The notes beneath the pieces were generated by a model, which worked only from the letters and a program-made list of their open reading frames with translations, was not told the origin of the DNA and ran no database searches. The position numbers and the translations under genes are program-made. From assembly GCA_034401795.1 (NCBI GenBank), contig CM067366.1, positions 75,845,062 through 75,909,061 of the forward strand: DNA of 64,000 bases, written 5' to 3'. Numbering within the stretch: position 1 is the first letter of the stretch; every line of letters begins with the position of its first letter. This DNA comes from Chaetoderma sp. LZ-2023a. Lineage: Eukaryota > Mollusca > Caudofoveata > Chaetodermatida > Chaetodermatidae. Shown in pieces: positions 11,872 to 23,514 of the stretch.

Positions 11872-12990
11872 TAACTCATTTTCTTCTGTAAATTCCTGAT
11901 CACCTCGGAACATAAAACGTCTATAAATCTGACCAATATTGGAAAGAACGTTATATGACATTGATTACATTTGTCAATTTCCATAAATCCTAATTGGCTA
12001 ACTTGCTTCATTGTTCTCGATATATTCACCTCTTGTTGAGTTATGCGGTTTTTACCTCGCGAGGAAGCAAATCAAGTGCAGTCTGACAAACACTGACTGG
12101 ATTATCAACCCACAGCAACTAAAGAATGCGGGTCACTAAATCCAAACCATGTGATAAGGAGTCAAAGGGTTAATGAAGGAAGTGTTTAAGAGGGTGGTCT
12201 AGCCACCACCAGACTCACGTAACTATCGTCTTTTGGTACCAAAATAATGAACTGTTATGGCCGGGGTTGTTTATGCATTCCTAGCAAAAGGATTCCTGAA
12301 ATGAAATAAGCAGTAATTTTCTATGCTGGCTTTCATGGTTTACCATAACAAAACAACCAATGTTGTGTATTAGTCCATGGGAAATCTATTTTTGCTTCCC
12401 ATCGATGCAGACAGAGCAAAAGTCGCTTATTAAGATGCTGCTGAGGACCTCGAGCTTGTCTGGTATAAGTTTGAGAATTCATATGCAGATTCGTGCAATC
12501 AATGCACTACAATATAGATCCGTGAACCCATGTCCTGTGGCAGTTGCAAATTTCAAAATAACTAAGCAGTTGCAAAATACAAAATAAGTATACATTTCTA
12601 TACATACTAACCAGCAATAACAATACCTATATTAGCAATGATGGCAATATAATAATCAGTCCATCAGCAAGACGTCCATTGTGCTCACCTGTAACAACTG
12701 TAGTTGAACAAACTCTGCAATTTTAGCACTTTGAGTGATCTGATGCCAACATCCTAGTGTTCAGGCTTAAATATTTGCCAAAAGAAATTGACCAAGCTAT
12801 TCAAGAACAATCTTTGAATACTGCCATAATATAACAGAGAATACAAATTGACTGCAACCAAGAATGTTCAACACCTACCATAAGAACCCACTTTGCCTAC
12901 GATTTTATCGGAGGTTCATGGATGTAGATTTAAAAAAATAAAAGCTATCCATGCAGTTGAGAAAAATCTAAGATGGCAAAAACAAAATTG
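11275..12990 (+). repeat. Array 1, unit 2, block Y
   Basis: This matches 40-860 and 24,440-25,090. Examples are TTATTAAGATGCTGCTGAGG at 12,427 and GCAATCAATGCA near 12,497. The part at 11,890-12,210 matches 15,640-15,980 of unit 3. It is interrupted by the compound microsatellite at 11,688-11,870. Confidence 0.75.
11688..11870. repeat. Compound microsatellite (CACG, CA, CCCA, CA, TA, T)
   Basis: (CACG)n and (CA)n are followed by (CCCA)n at about 11,760-11,797, (CA)n to 11,828, (TA)n at 11,830-11,863, and poly-T. The Cys-Val and Gly-Trp open frames across it are artefacts. Confidence 0.97.
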
Positions 12991-13375
12991 ACTAATTAGA
13001 CTTCCTAACAGAAAATCTGAAACCGACCTTATTATCGTTTTGTACGAAAGCTTGATTAAGATTTGTCACATCAGGTATTTATTAGTAGACATCGTTTTCA
13101 TAATCCTTGGGATATTTATTATGATTTATGGAAACTCAAGCAGATCGTGAACAGATTTGATCAATCAAATGTATGTATAGTTGTATGGAAGCCTCGAATT
13201 CTAGTGTAATTCCAGCCTAGTTGGTCTGAAATCGCATCAGTGCTACAACGATATCGACCCGAGCAACAACGAGAACAACAATTAAAATCATTAAAGTGAT
13301 CAGTTTAATGTGATTTACTCCAGTATTTGAGCTGTGTATATAAACGATGTACATATTCTATAATTCACTTCCACA
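12990..13375. other. Stretch with no assignable feature
   Basis: AT-rich link between blocks Y and X in the short second unit of array 1. No coding or RNA signal is seen. Confidence 0.4.
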
Positions 13376-14690
13376 GTAATTCTATCACATTTTCTATATT
13401 TCCCACTTATTTATTTAAACTCCTAATACAAAATTTGCTTTAAAACTAGTCTAAATCAGCATCGAATTATGGCATACGCTGCTCAGTGGATCTAAGACTT
13501 AGTTTGGTTATAACCAGATATGTACCTAGTTACCTATCCACGATAAAATGACCCAGAAGGATAACTTTGCATAACTGTATTTGCTTTCAGCACTTTGTGA
13601 AAGACTCCTCAAATTGCCCCACAATTTACCATGCATCATCCGGGATGGCGGTGGCTAAAGGAGAATACGGTCGTTAGAGTTAGTACCAGCAATAAATCCG
13701 GTTACAAATAACAGTAGAGTGAAGCCATTTGAGACAATTCAATGAGATTTATAAAATGTTGGCTAGAAGGCAAAACGTGTTTACATTCCACAATAGAACG
13801 TTCCAGTTTTAGCTATGCCCTGCCCATCACACGCTAAGCTCTACCCACACTTCGACGTGTTGGGATTGATCGATCCCCGAATGCTCTGACTATCAAGTTC
13901 CTGAAACCTATCCAGTTAAGCGGTTAAATATTTTGAAACTAATTTGACTGCATGCTGTTGCTGCCTATGGTAGCAACATCGCCCAGTCAAATTAGTTTCA
14001 AAATATCCAATATAATCTTTATTAAATAGTAAAGACATACAGTTCATACAGCAACGCGTCTTCAATTATGCGTTCATGGTGCGCTTATATACGCCATCCA
14101 TGGCGTGACAATGACGTCATGATTTATTATGTGATTCTACGGCCTGTAGTTCATTATGACATCATATGACGGATGGATAGAGTGGAAAGGTCTATTTCCT
14201 TCGGATGATAATGTAATAGATTTCTCTCCATTTGATTCTGCATCTGCACCAGAAGAGTCTATTGCAAGAACTATGTGCTACTATATATGATTGCTGTAAC
14301 ACATGATGATAACCTACCCTCCCTTCCAACACCCAACATCCATTTCCAATTAAGTCATAACTAACACCACATGTATACACGAGTGTGCATGCACTATCGA
14401 ATGCACGTGCACTGGATTTGATCCATCCTTTCAAATGCACTATGACATCTTCATTCCTAGCAATTGAGGCGTGCGGCGAATTTTGATAATGACTGCTGAT
14501 TACCTAGAGCCCTGAGAGACGCATAATTGCTTAACCTTATCAGCGACAATTTCCATTTATCTACGTGTATCTAAATAATTGAGTTCAATCCTGATAACGC
14601 ATTGTTGGCAAACGGGAATTTGACATGAATTTAGATAGAACCAATATTAGTGGTCACGCCTAAAATCGTAGTATTGCTAGCGCTCGTTTG
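13375..14690 (+). repeat. Array 1, unit 2, block X (split by P1)
   Basis: This matches 10,385-11,270 and 23,515-24,440. The homologous sequence stops at about 13,794 and resumes at about 14,195 (TCTCTCCATTTGATTCTGC). The other two copies are continuous at this point, which marks the P1 insertion. Confidence 0.78.
13795..14193 (+). mobile_element. P1 palindromic element, near full length
   Basis: The left end is GAACGTTCCAGTTTTAGC and the right end GGATAGAGTGGAAAGGTC. The central palindrome at about 13,925-14,012 pairs TATTTTGAAACTAATTTGAC with GTCAAATTAGTTTCAAAATA. A CRE (TGACGTCAT) lies near 14,112. Empty sites in the two sister block X copies show that it is a true insertion. Confidence 0.85.
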
Positions 14691-14709
14691 TCAAAGTGTG
14701 CACAGCAAC

Positions 14710-15084
14710 GGACCTTTCCATTTTTAGCTATGCCTCGCCCATCTCTGAATACGATCCGCCCATACCTCGATCGTGTTGGGATCGATCGATCTCTGAGCTC
14801 CATGACGATCAATTTCCAAAAAGATTATACAGGTAAGCTGTTGAACATTGAGAAAGTAATTTAACGGGCGCTGTTGCTGCATATGGCGGCAAATAGCGCC
14901 CAGTCAAATTAGTATTCAACAGCATGCTCGTTAAATAGTAGAGACACAATTTGTACAACATGTCGAACTATTACCAGTTAAAGACGGGCCATATAAAATC
15001 ATTTATGACGTAATGATTATGATGTCATCCTACACACCGTTCAGCTGATTGAGCCGTCATATGACGTCATTACTCTGGACAGGC
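14710..15084 (+). mobile_element. P1 palindromic element, right end eroded
   Basis: The left arm GGACCTTTCCATTTTTAGC is followed by GATCGATCGATC, a degraded central palindrome at about 14,837-14,928, a right arm with ATGACGTAATGATTATGA, and CRE sites near 15,060. The terminal GGAAAGGT is altered to GGACAGGCC. Confidence 0.75.
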
Positions 15085-15089
15085 CTATT

Positions 15090-16000
15090 GTCGAAAATCA
15101 TTAATTCTGTTTGATTCAGCTTCACCTGTCACCAGTCAATAATTCCTCTATCATCGCTAAACTCGATTCAAGTTCATAGCAAAAGGTTTCCGAAGCGTTT
15201 ATCGCAACTCAGTCTGGTCAACAAACACCTTCAAATAATGGGCAATATTCAATATATAGATCAACATTGCCATAATGGGCAGTAGAGGCACGTGAGAATA
15301 ATGAACACTACAGGCACGTGACCATAATGGGCAGTAGAGGCACTTGCCAATAATGGACACTGCAGGCACGTGACCATAATGGAGATTATATGGACCTGAC
15401 CATTCTTAACATTTGCCCCATTCGTTGCGAGGAAAGCCAAAACAAGCTTTGCTAATGGTCTGTAAAATGATATCATCTTGGCCTTCAAATGGACATCCAA
15501 TTAGCAAATATTTGATATTCTTGACAAATAGTATCCATTAACTGTTACGATAGACCCGCCATCTTCTGGTTTCAAAGACATGTGCCCGTTATAGACAGGT
15601 ACGTGTCTATGGTTTCTTCACTGTTTGCTGGGCCTTCGTATATCATCCAGATACATCCACAGATCACACCAATAATTATGACAATGTGACACTGAGAAAA
15701 ACGTGACAATTTCCCTAAATCCCAATGCTGCTAGCTGGGCCCCATTGTGCTCGATCTATTTATACTCTTGTCGAGATATACGGTGTTCTCCTGCCGGACA
15801 CGCACATCAAGTTGGCAAACGTGTGCATAGCGGTCATTGACGATTGTGGACCACTTAATCCAAAACATGAAATATGGTAAATAAGTGCAGGAGTTAAAAG
15901 TCTCATGAAGGCTATTTCATAAGAGTGTGCTCATGCAAACGCCGGTCTCACGGTCCTTCATCCTTTCATTATAGGCAGCAACATTACCCAGTCAAATTAG
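15090..16000 (+). repeat. Array 1, unit 3, block Y
   Basis: It begins with AAATCATTAATTCTGTTTGA, like unit 1 at 40 and unit 4 at 24,445. The part at 15,640-15,980 matches 11,890-12,210, for example CATGAAATATGG against CATGTGATAAGG and TAATGAAGG against TCATGAAGG. A 26-bp minisatellite has grown inside this unit only. Confidence 0.65.
15271..15402 (+). repeat. 26-bp minisatellite, five units, E-box core
   Basis: ATAATG starts at 15,272, 15,298, 15,324, 15,350 and 15,376, an exact 26-bp period. Units 1, 2 and 4 contain CACGTG; unit 3 has CACTTG and unit 5 has ACCTGA. Sister array units at 11,530 and 24,668 have only a single TTGCCATATT-like copy at this place, so expansion followed duplication. 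Confidence 0.9.
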
Positions 16001-16141
16001 TTACACAATATTCAACAGCTTACCAGTATAGTTTTCAGGAAATTGATAGTTAGCATTCGAGGATCGATCAATCCCAACACGGCGAATTGTGGGTGGAGCT
16101 TAGCTAGAGATTGTGGGACATAACTAAAGCTGGAAAGTTCC
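15972..16141 (-). mobile_element. P1 left half, reverse orientation
   Basis: CCCAGTCAAATTAGTTACAC and ATTCAACAGCTTACC are followed by the reversed left arm GGGTGGAGCTTAGCTAGA and the end AAAGCTGGAAAGTTCCATTT. The right arm is missing. Confidence 0.7.
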
Positions 16142-17040
16142 ATTTATGCACTAGATTAATAAATACATGTGCATCATTCTTTGCCAGTCATATGCTTTTT
16201 CAGATGTTGCTTCGGGTGGTCAGTTTGTTCCGAATGCTCACGTTCAGGACAAAAAAAGAATATTGTTTGACGAGTAATTCAGGTGATTTTAACTTAGACC
16301 TTTAGTATGACAGGCAGCAACATGTTACTGTTGCTTGGATCGTATTGAAGGTTGTTGAATGCATGTCAATTATTTGATAACCAATTCCGTTGATGCAGAG
16401 TAAGTAATTAAGCAAGATTCCATTACCATTGGTGCAACATAAATACCGAAGGCAATTTCACCACCATGGATAACACCACGGGTAACAACAAGAATGGAAA
16501 GAATCACTATATTACTATGGTCTCCAATAAGTAGCTAGATACGATAGTCTGACTTATGAACCTAACAGCAAAGTAAATTGTCTAGATGCCATCATGGCCA
16601 AACTAACATTTAGGAATGTATATAAAGCCACCAGTCGTTGTGGAAGAATAGCTAAGAAAATATATATGGCAGTGACTGAGTTTCCGCATTGACAAATCTG
16701 ATCTATTAATTATTTAAAGGAATGACGGGGCTCCGAAACAGATACATCACTCGAATCAACCCTTGCCTTTACCCGTACAAATAAACACAATAGTTATGTA
16801 GAAATTTTGTTCCCACGCATCTCCCCATCGTAGCCCTAATTCCTGTTAATATTGTGCCTAATATAATTGGATCTGAGACAATTGGTTATGCCATATTTTA
16901 ACATACATTCCACAACCGTTAACCCAATCCATGAAACAGTAAATTATTAATTTCCTTCGCGATACGAGTTAAAGGTCCCCAGATTTACTCATCACACGTG
17001 ACAGGTTACTCAAATATTAATGGCCTACGATGGGGGTAAG
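16141..17040. other. Stretch with no assignable feature
   Basis: No gene, RNA or repeat is recognised. A short 64-codon forward frame at 16,111-16,305 begins inside P1 sequence and has no recognisable domain. Confidence 0.4.
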
Positions 17041-17300
17041 AAGTAAGTTAATCCATTAAGGGCTGAATATTGTCAAGAATATGAAAATATGTGCACATTG
17101 AATGCCCATTTTCAGGCCAAGAGAGGATTGGTGTTAGAAATTTACCACTGCGATGACGGGCTCGCATAGCGAGCCATTTATTCCAGTTGTACATTTTCAG
17201 AAATAGTCTTCTCTTGGCCTACGGATGGACATTCCTCAAGACAACTGTAGAGGCCGCTTTTACTATCTTCGCCATAAAACGATTACTTCAGCAGCCCTTA
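17040..17300 (+). mobile_element. P2 palindromic element, partial
   Basis: CAGGCCAAGAGAGGATTGGT and AATTTACCACTGCGATGACG pair with CATTTATTCCAGTTGTACAT and AGTCTTCTCTTGGCCTACGG around a GGGCTCGCATAGCGAGCC core. The outer GTAGAGGCCGCTTTTAC motif is typical of family P2. Confidence 0.7.
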
Positions 17301-17800
17301 GTCTTACAAGACCACATTGAGTACAGATGAATAATATATATTATTGCGATTTTACGATGCCACTCGACCTAACGTTGGCATTTAATTTGCTTAAATAACG
17401 TGTATATCATTCAATATTACCACCTATGTAATGTTATTCACTAGGCAAGCGACGAAATTTATCATCGCACACCAGAAATATAAGATGGTATGTCAGCCCA
17501 GAAGATGTAGTTTAAGCATACCGTGCAGTTCTATTGTGATAATACATAGCTTGTCGATGAAAAATGGCATCTACGTACATCCCACTTCCATGATTCAAAC
17601 AACAACAATAATAATGAGGGTAACAACATAAGGACTGTAAAACTACACTGACACATAGAAACTGATACTCATTGGATAGCACAATACAATCTGGGTAAGA
17701 GCAACAAAATACAAAACTGGACTGGCAATGACACGCATCAATAATTAACTAGTAATAGTAGTAGCATTTTGTTAATCGTGGATTCATTGAGAGAACGAAT
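17300..17800. other. Stretch with no assignable feature
   Basis: AT-rich and unit-specific, or too decayed to align by eye with unit 1. No feature is supported. Confidence 0.35.
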
Positions 17801-18380
17801 TGAATGATGTGACGCTGTCGTCTCGCTGTTAAGCAAGATCAACGATGGCCATTGCGCTACAGGATGCGGCTTTAAATAGTAGGTAGAATGGCCATGCTCA
17901 CCTCTACGTGTATAACATTAGTATTACTCGCTATAAGGACAGTTTGTAGATGTAACAAAAGGGCTACCAAGATGTGTGCCATTTGATAGATCATATGCTT
18001 GTAGATATCTAACTAGATGGATTTGTGAAAGCTGTGATATAGGAATAGCTCGCAGTAAGTTCTAAATAGTCAACGGTGTGTCCCTGCATTTTCATTGACA
18101 CTATGGCGGGATCTGATCTGTCACTCATTTATCTGATATCAAGATCCATGCTGTTGGCCACACCGACCCTTAGATCCAACATACGATGCATCGATAGACC
18201 ATGCTATTTTATTATCACTATAGTGTGGTATTGTCTTGATTCTCCTTGGGTCCAACTATTAGGAACCTATGTTGAAGTGTTTCAGTCAGCCTTCGTTTTT
18301 AGCACACCTGGTATTCTTATCAAGGATGGACCACGGACTAGAATAAGACGAAGACGAAGAAGACACAGAAGAAGAAAAAG
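17800..18380 (+). repeat. Array 1, unit 3, block Z and GAAGAA-tailed block
   Basis: This matches 1,000-1,350 and 2,460-2,650 of unit 1. In unit 1 the two parts are separated by two P1 insertions. The forward open frame at 18,076-18,525 ends in an Arg-rich stretch from the GAAGAA tract and is not conserved in unit 1. Confidence 0.7.
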
Positions 18381-18469
18381 GGGACGAAGAATACATTTAT
18401 TTTCAATATTAATACGGACCTTAATCGAGAAATGCATTCGCGAAGGGTGTCCGTTTAGTATCCATTTGG

Positions 18470-20120
18470 CTTTAGCGAGTTATATATGTCAGCATTCCGG
18501 CATTAGCAACATCTATCAAGTATAAAACAGATCTTCTAAGGGCTAAATGTAAAGGTTGTAGACGTGAGCATGTTATACAAAAGTGCGTCGAATCCTCCCT
18601 TTTACTGCAGTATGCATATACATCATTAACGCAATAGCCAGCTTTAAAAAGAAAGACAGCTACATTTATGGCTCCGTAAAACACTTTCCATAACAAGTTG
18701 CCTTCATAATATGTACAAGGGTATTTATAAAAGAACACAGACAGGAATCTGTCGACGTGATTTCAAGAGCTAAAATATCTGCCCATATGTTACACACATG
18801 CTTATGCAGAACGTTCCAATAACATTTCAATAAGGACAGTTTGTATACATTTCTTTTGCAGAGTGTCGATACACATACAGCAAAAACAAGATTGCAAGAT
18901 ATTTCATATCTATACACTGACTTGGGACCACGAATAGGTCGACATAATAAACAAAGCCATTCAGCTGGCAAAGTATTCCAGATAATGCTTAAATGAGCAC
19001 TTAGTAATCTCCAGACAGGAGAGGACGTCATTGCATAAATCTGCTAACCGTGCTGCGAGGTGACCTCAAGAAAGCAGAACTCAGTGCACTCAAGTAAAAA
19101 ATGGACCTGAGAAAGCTAACGATTTCGGCTGAGGACAAGACACTTTGGGCAAAAGCGAAGAAGGACTGATTGCAGCTGTAGGATGTGTCTACTACTGCAG
19201 CCACAGAATACAGTAATCATACATACACAGTAATCTTCGAGACCTATCACCAAATATAAGAAGATCCTCAGGAGAGATCATTTGATGGTTTTGTAAAATA
19301 GCATCTACCGTTGCAACTTTAGCACTTATAAAGTCCATAAGAAAGAACGTGTGCCATGTTGGAGCATTCGTAAACAAAGGTGCTTGTAAAAAGTCTATGC
19401 ACACTTTTATATAAACTGGGTACATTATCAACAATAGGTGTATCCACTTTAATTGAAAAGATCCGATGATCATAATTTAAATTATGTATCTGTTTAAGAA
19501 ACAAGCTATTAAATTTGAAACACAGGTGATAGGCAAAGTAATTAAGAAAAGATTGGACATATTGTATATGGAAGGCGTGTATTCGATAAACGATATGTAC
19601 AAGTCCCTGTCCACCTTTTTCTAATGTTAAATACAACAATTTTTTTGGAAGCCGGTGTTTTCCAGACCATGCAACATGTGTGTAAATAGCATTAATAATA
19701 TGGCCAGGTGGATCAATATCAGCTAACCTGTGCCAACTCCTTGAAGCAACACGCGTATTAGTTATACTACTGCGACCTCTGAAGGATAATACTTTTGACA
19801 CTCGTACCCAGGTAACAACTTGGTTACTGATTTCATTTTCAACATTGGTCCAATCTTGATTACTGTATTCTACAGAATTGCCTATATAAACACCAAGAAT
19901 CATCAAACCATTATAATTAGATGTTAACCATAGTGGCTCATCAATATGGGTTTTCCATAAGCCAGTCCAAAGGCCTTCTGTTTTATAATGATTAATCATT
20001 GCAGTGGACGCTGTTTCAAAAATATTTGGCCATTCTTGCAAATCAACGCAGTCATTATTACAAGTATAAAAAATAGTTATATCGTCGGCATACGCTGAAC
20101 AAGCAACATTTTCATCCATA
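18470..20120 (-). pseudogene. Tx1-like LINE, reverse-transcriptase C-terminal part (broken)
   Basis: Read on the minus strand, this is the C-terminal part of a Tx1/L1-type LINE polyprotein, the reverse transcriptase used for retrotransposition. The YADD catalytic box is at 20,077-20,088. It is followed by VLGVYIG-like, SYRGR-like (SFRGRSSITNTRVAS) and WHRLADIDPPGHI segments. Next come GGQGLVHI and FHIQYVQSFL, hallmarks of this LINE clade in my memory. The frame shifts near 19,330. Further pieces are at 18,666-19,031 (WNTLPAEW) and 18,472-18,738 (LLWKVFYGAI, then a C-x7-C...H-x4-C pattern near STHFCITC). The endonuclease and the N-terminal RT motifs are missing. The upstream end runs into a GAA microsatellite at about 20,120-20,345, which adds a false Ser-rich N-terminus to the longest frame. 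It is a dead 5'-truncated copy lying inside array 1. Confidence 0.8.
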
Positions 20121-20124
20121 TTAT

Positions 20125-20213
20125 CCGGCAGAGAAGAGGAAGGTAATGAAAAACAAGAAGAAGTAAAAGAAGAACAAGAAACAGAATGATAACTAAAATG
20201 GAAATGTGGGCAT

Positions 20214-20245
<32 letters not shown>

Positions 20246-20345
20246 AGAAAAAGAAGAAGATGAGGATGACAAAGAAGAAGAAGAAGAAGAACAAGAAGAA
20301 CAAGAAGAAGAAGAAGAACAAGGACAAGAACAAGAACGAGAACAA
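20125..20345. repeat. GAA/GAAGAACAA microsatellite
   Basis: An interrupted (GAA)n and (GAACAA)n tract. The poly-Lys and poly-Ser/Phe frames across it are not genes. It marks the 5' truncation edge of the LINE remnant and resembles the GAAGAA tails of the homologous array block near 2,630. Confidence 0.95.
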
Positions 20346-20586
20346 AAACACCAACAAGACTACGATAAGTGGAGAAGAAACAGATACATGCTGCTCCATC
20401 ATCCAGGATTCAATATTGCGTTTGCGTCGGCGTATCGCTAATAGTTTATGAGATCAAGACATTGAGGCTCCAAGAATCAATTGCACCCATACATCTATAA
20501 ATGAAACGAGTTTATTGGCACCGACATTAAATCTATCATCTAACCGGGTAAATAGGCATATATATTATTACTGAAGTTCTCATAAT

Positions 20587-20997
20587 GGACCTTTTCGGTT
20601 TTAGCTATGCCCCGCCCATCTCTAGCTAAGCCCGACCCACACCTCGCTCGTGTTGGGATCGATCGATCACTGAACACTCTGACTATCAATTTCCAAAACA
20701 ATACACAGGTAAGCTGTTTAATATTTTGAAACTAATTTGACAGGGTGCTGTTGCTGCCTAAGGCACCAAACAGCACCCAGTCAAATTAGTCTCAGAATAT
20801 TCAACAGCATGTTTATTAAATAGCAAAGAATTACAAAGACATACAATTCATACAACGTGCCGGACCATTTGAGATTTGATGACGGTCTATATGGAGCCCT
20901 TTGTGATGTAATGATTATGATGTCATCATACACGCGCTGAGCTGATTATGACGTCATACGAGGTCTGATGATGGATGGATACGCTGGAAAGGTGAAC
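20587..20997 (+). mobile_element. P1 palindromic element, near full length
   Basis: The left arm has GCCCCGCCCATCTCTAGCTA and GATCGATCGATC. The central palindrome at about 20,716-20,812 is followed by a right arm with ATGATGTCATC and TTATGACGTCAT. It ends CGCTGGAAAGGTGAAC. The homologous place in unit 1 (about 3,815) lacks it. Confidence 0.85.
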
Positions 20998-21079
20998 TAC
21001 GTGATGTTAAGAATAATTACCGAGACAACCTAGGCACAATTTGTTAATATTATACAAGAACGCGTTAAGACTTCCTGTG

Positions 21080-21505
21080 TTAACGTACCCCTTTAAAGGT
21101 CTGTCCGGCCAAAAGGGTATCTGCAGTGGTCTTGCGCAATGCTCATTTGCAGGAATTGAGGAAACTATTCCTGAATATTTACTACTGGAATGACTGGCTC
21201 GGTAACAGATTCAATCATTCTGTGATAAATTTTCTAAAATAATCCTGTCTTGGCCTGATAATGAAGACTGACTAAGCGAAGACTTACGTTTCTTGATCAG
21301 TAGTCAATTAACCGTCAAGCACTAGCCTTGAGGAATGCCCATTTTCAGGACAACAGAAAACTATAATTGTAAATTTCAAATGGTAAACTTTCAAAAAATA
21401 GTTTTCTCCTGGCATGTCTTGCAAAATTGACCATTAAAGGGTTAATTCATATGAATGGCATTTTCAGCGGTTTGAGGTGCTAGTGACAAAAGATGGGTTA
21501 AAGCC
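21080..21505 (+). mobile_element. P2 palindromic element, long copy
   Basis: TTTAAAGGTCTGTCCGGCC, then CTGCAGTGGTCTTGCG and CTCATTTGCAGG, opens the element. ACTGGCTCGGTAAC marks the core. A second incomplete palindrome half follows at about 21,330-21,430 (AATGCCCATTTTCAGG, CAAAAAATAGTTTTCTCC). The end is near GGGTTAA at 21,446 or 21,497. Block W of array 1 is interrupted here. Confidence 0.65.
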
Positions 21506-21951
21506 TAGGACATTGGCGACATTTGGGGATCGATATCAAAACCATTTACGACATGTGATTTTATCCTCGCCATGTCGACTCATTCGCCTTCACGTGTTCA
21601 AGGTGAATAATTAAAAGTAATGTTCCTTACTTCAGATTGTTCTAATTAGCCTGGAGAATATTTACCAGCGTTAGCAGCTTGTAACTGATTAACCTGCTAA
21701 TGCGCGATTCCTGATAAATAGGCATGCACATTGTTATTGAAGATCCCATTATTACGCGCTGATAAGAGCAATTTTCAAGTTCTCATGTGGTTAAACGTCC
21801 CAGTACATACTTAAGAATGCTCTAAATTCGTCCCGAGAATATTTACATTCGTACGTAGCTTCTAGCTGATTAAGCTGCAATTGCACGTCTCCTGTCTTCT
21901 CAAATACATGTGTGCGCGTCTGTGACTAAGTGCGCGCGCGTGTGCGTATGC

Positions 21952-21952
<1 letters not shown>

Positions 21953-22005
<53 letters not shown>
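21953..22005. repeat. GA microsatellite
   Basis: (GA)n in the same relative place as 4,392-4,560. Confidence 0.97.
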
Positions 22006-22006
<1 letters not shown>

Positions 22007-22009
22007 CAA

Positions 22010-23510
22010 GGCAGCCACTGAACATTCAGCAATTTGGTGATAAGAAGCCCGATTATTCAGCGATAACATTTCAAGTTGTGGCATGACGATCCTTCGCCCA
22101 CGCCTTGCATGAAATAGGGTTAGCAATATATACGATATTATCTTTGACAGACTAACATTTGTCTCTACCTACAATCAAATGTGTTGGATGGTCGATCTAG
22201 AGAGATTGTGAAAATGGAATGGCATACACTTCAGCGACAAATTTCGGTTTAAAAAGCTGTGCGTACATTTAGGAGTGATTGCTGTAGTTTGGATTAACAT
22301 TTCAGCTGAGATATCTCGGGTTGTGCGATGATGACTAAAATCGTGATATATACCAATATCGTATGGCACACTGCTATTAGACGTTTTGGTGGGCGCGAGT
22401 GACGTACGTTGGAACACAAACTCATGTTGTTAATAGAGTCAAGGAGAAGAATCTTGTGACATTTTTGACATTAATTTGACTGGAAGATTTTGCTGCTTAC
22501 ATACCCTCGTAAATTGTCCATGACTTCCGTTGTTTTCCAGTTTATCGTCGTTATAATCGTGAATTTTAATTTAATTGAGGCATAACAATGTATAGATTTC
22601 AAGTAATATTAAACCTGTATGACTTCGTGCGCTTAGGTATGAGAAGCCTGGAGAACCACCGATTGTCTAAGCAAGACACCTATATATACACGGCTTAAGA
22701 CAAATCAATTGGAAATGAAATTAATTTAGATTAAATCGATCCATGTATTTATTTTAATCTGTACATATATTCAAGTATTGGCATAGCTCATATCACCCTG
22801 TTCATATTTCTGCTCACATACTCAATCTACCATTGTTACCTAATAACTGTCCAATCTTCCGGCACTCCTCGTACACTCGCTGGTGTCATCCCCTATGTAC
22901 CTTCCAGTTTTAGTCATGCTCCGCCCATCACTAGCTAAGCCCCACCCACACACAGCCGTGTTGGGATTGATCGGCCCCCTAGTGCCCTGACTATCAATTT
23001 CCTGAAAACTATACAGTTAAGTTGTTGCAACTAATTTGACTGGGTGCTGTTTCTGCCTACAGGATATTTAGTAAATAGTAAAGACATACAATTCGTACAA
23101 TAACGCATAGTCCGTCCTCAACTACGCGTTTGTGACGTACTTATCTACGTCAGTTATGACGTCATAAGTACTTAATTTATTGTGATGTCATTCTACCCAT
23201 CACGTAGTTGAATATGGCGTCAGATGATAGATGCATACTCTGTAAAGGGTGACTTATTATGAGCTCATCGTTTCAAACCACATTATTTATTTACTCATTT
23301 GCTAATCCTTTCTGTATAGCCACTATGTTCAAAATGTATTGTTCTCACACAACATTTATATTCTGTAAATCCCATATTATTCTGTCATATTATTTACTCC
23401 GGTAATTTAGCTGTATAATTTCTTGTGTGTATAATTTCTGTCCATGTTCCATATTATGAATACGTAACTAATGAATGAAAAGATTTCGTTCCATATTCAT
23501 GTTAAGATAA
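22010..23510 (+). repeat. Array 1, unit 3, block V (split by P1)
   Basis: Homologous to 4,740-5,850, with landmarks CAATTTGGTGATAAGAAGCC, GATGACTAAAATCG, and ACTCCGGTAATT near 23,396. The P1 copy at 22,899-23,252 is absent from the homologous position in unit 1 (about 5,525). Confidence 0.8.
22899..23252 (+). mobile_element. P1 element lacking half its palindrome
   Basis: The left arm (CTTCCAGTTTTAGTCATGCT, CCGCCC, CACCC) and right arm (TTATGACGTCATAAG, then GTGATGTCATTCTAC) are present. The centre runs CTAATTTGACTGGGTGCTG and then jumps to ATATTTAGTAAATAGTAAAG, so the second half of the palindrome is deleted. Confidence 0.75.
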
Positions 23511-23514
23511 CATT

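Larger units (their letters stand above)
20430..21950 (+). repeat. Array 1, unit 3, block W (split by P1 and P2)
   Basis: Homologous to 3,640-4,390. The shared AACCTAGGCACAATTTGTTA resumes at 21,028 after the P1 insertion. The part with TCGCCATGT and GAATATTTACCAGCGTTAGC resumes after the P2 insertion, near 21,565. A second, partly repeated GAATATTTACATTCGTACGT segment lies at about 21,836. Confidence 0.75.

Noticed and set aside
18076-18525. 149-codon forward frame with Arg-rich stretch
   Set aside because: The Arg run comes from a GAAGAA-type tract, and the frame is not conserved in the sister block at 1,270-2,650.
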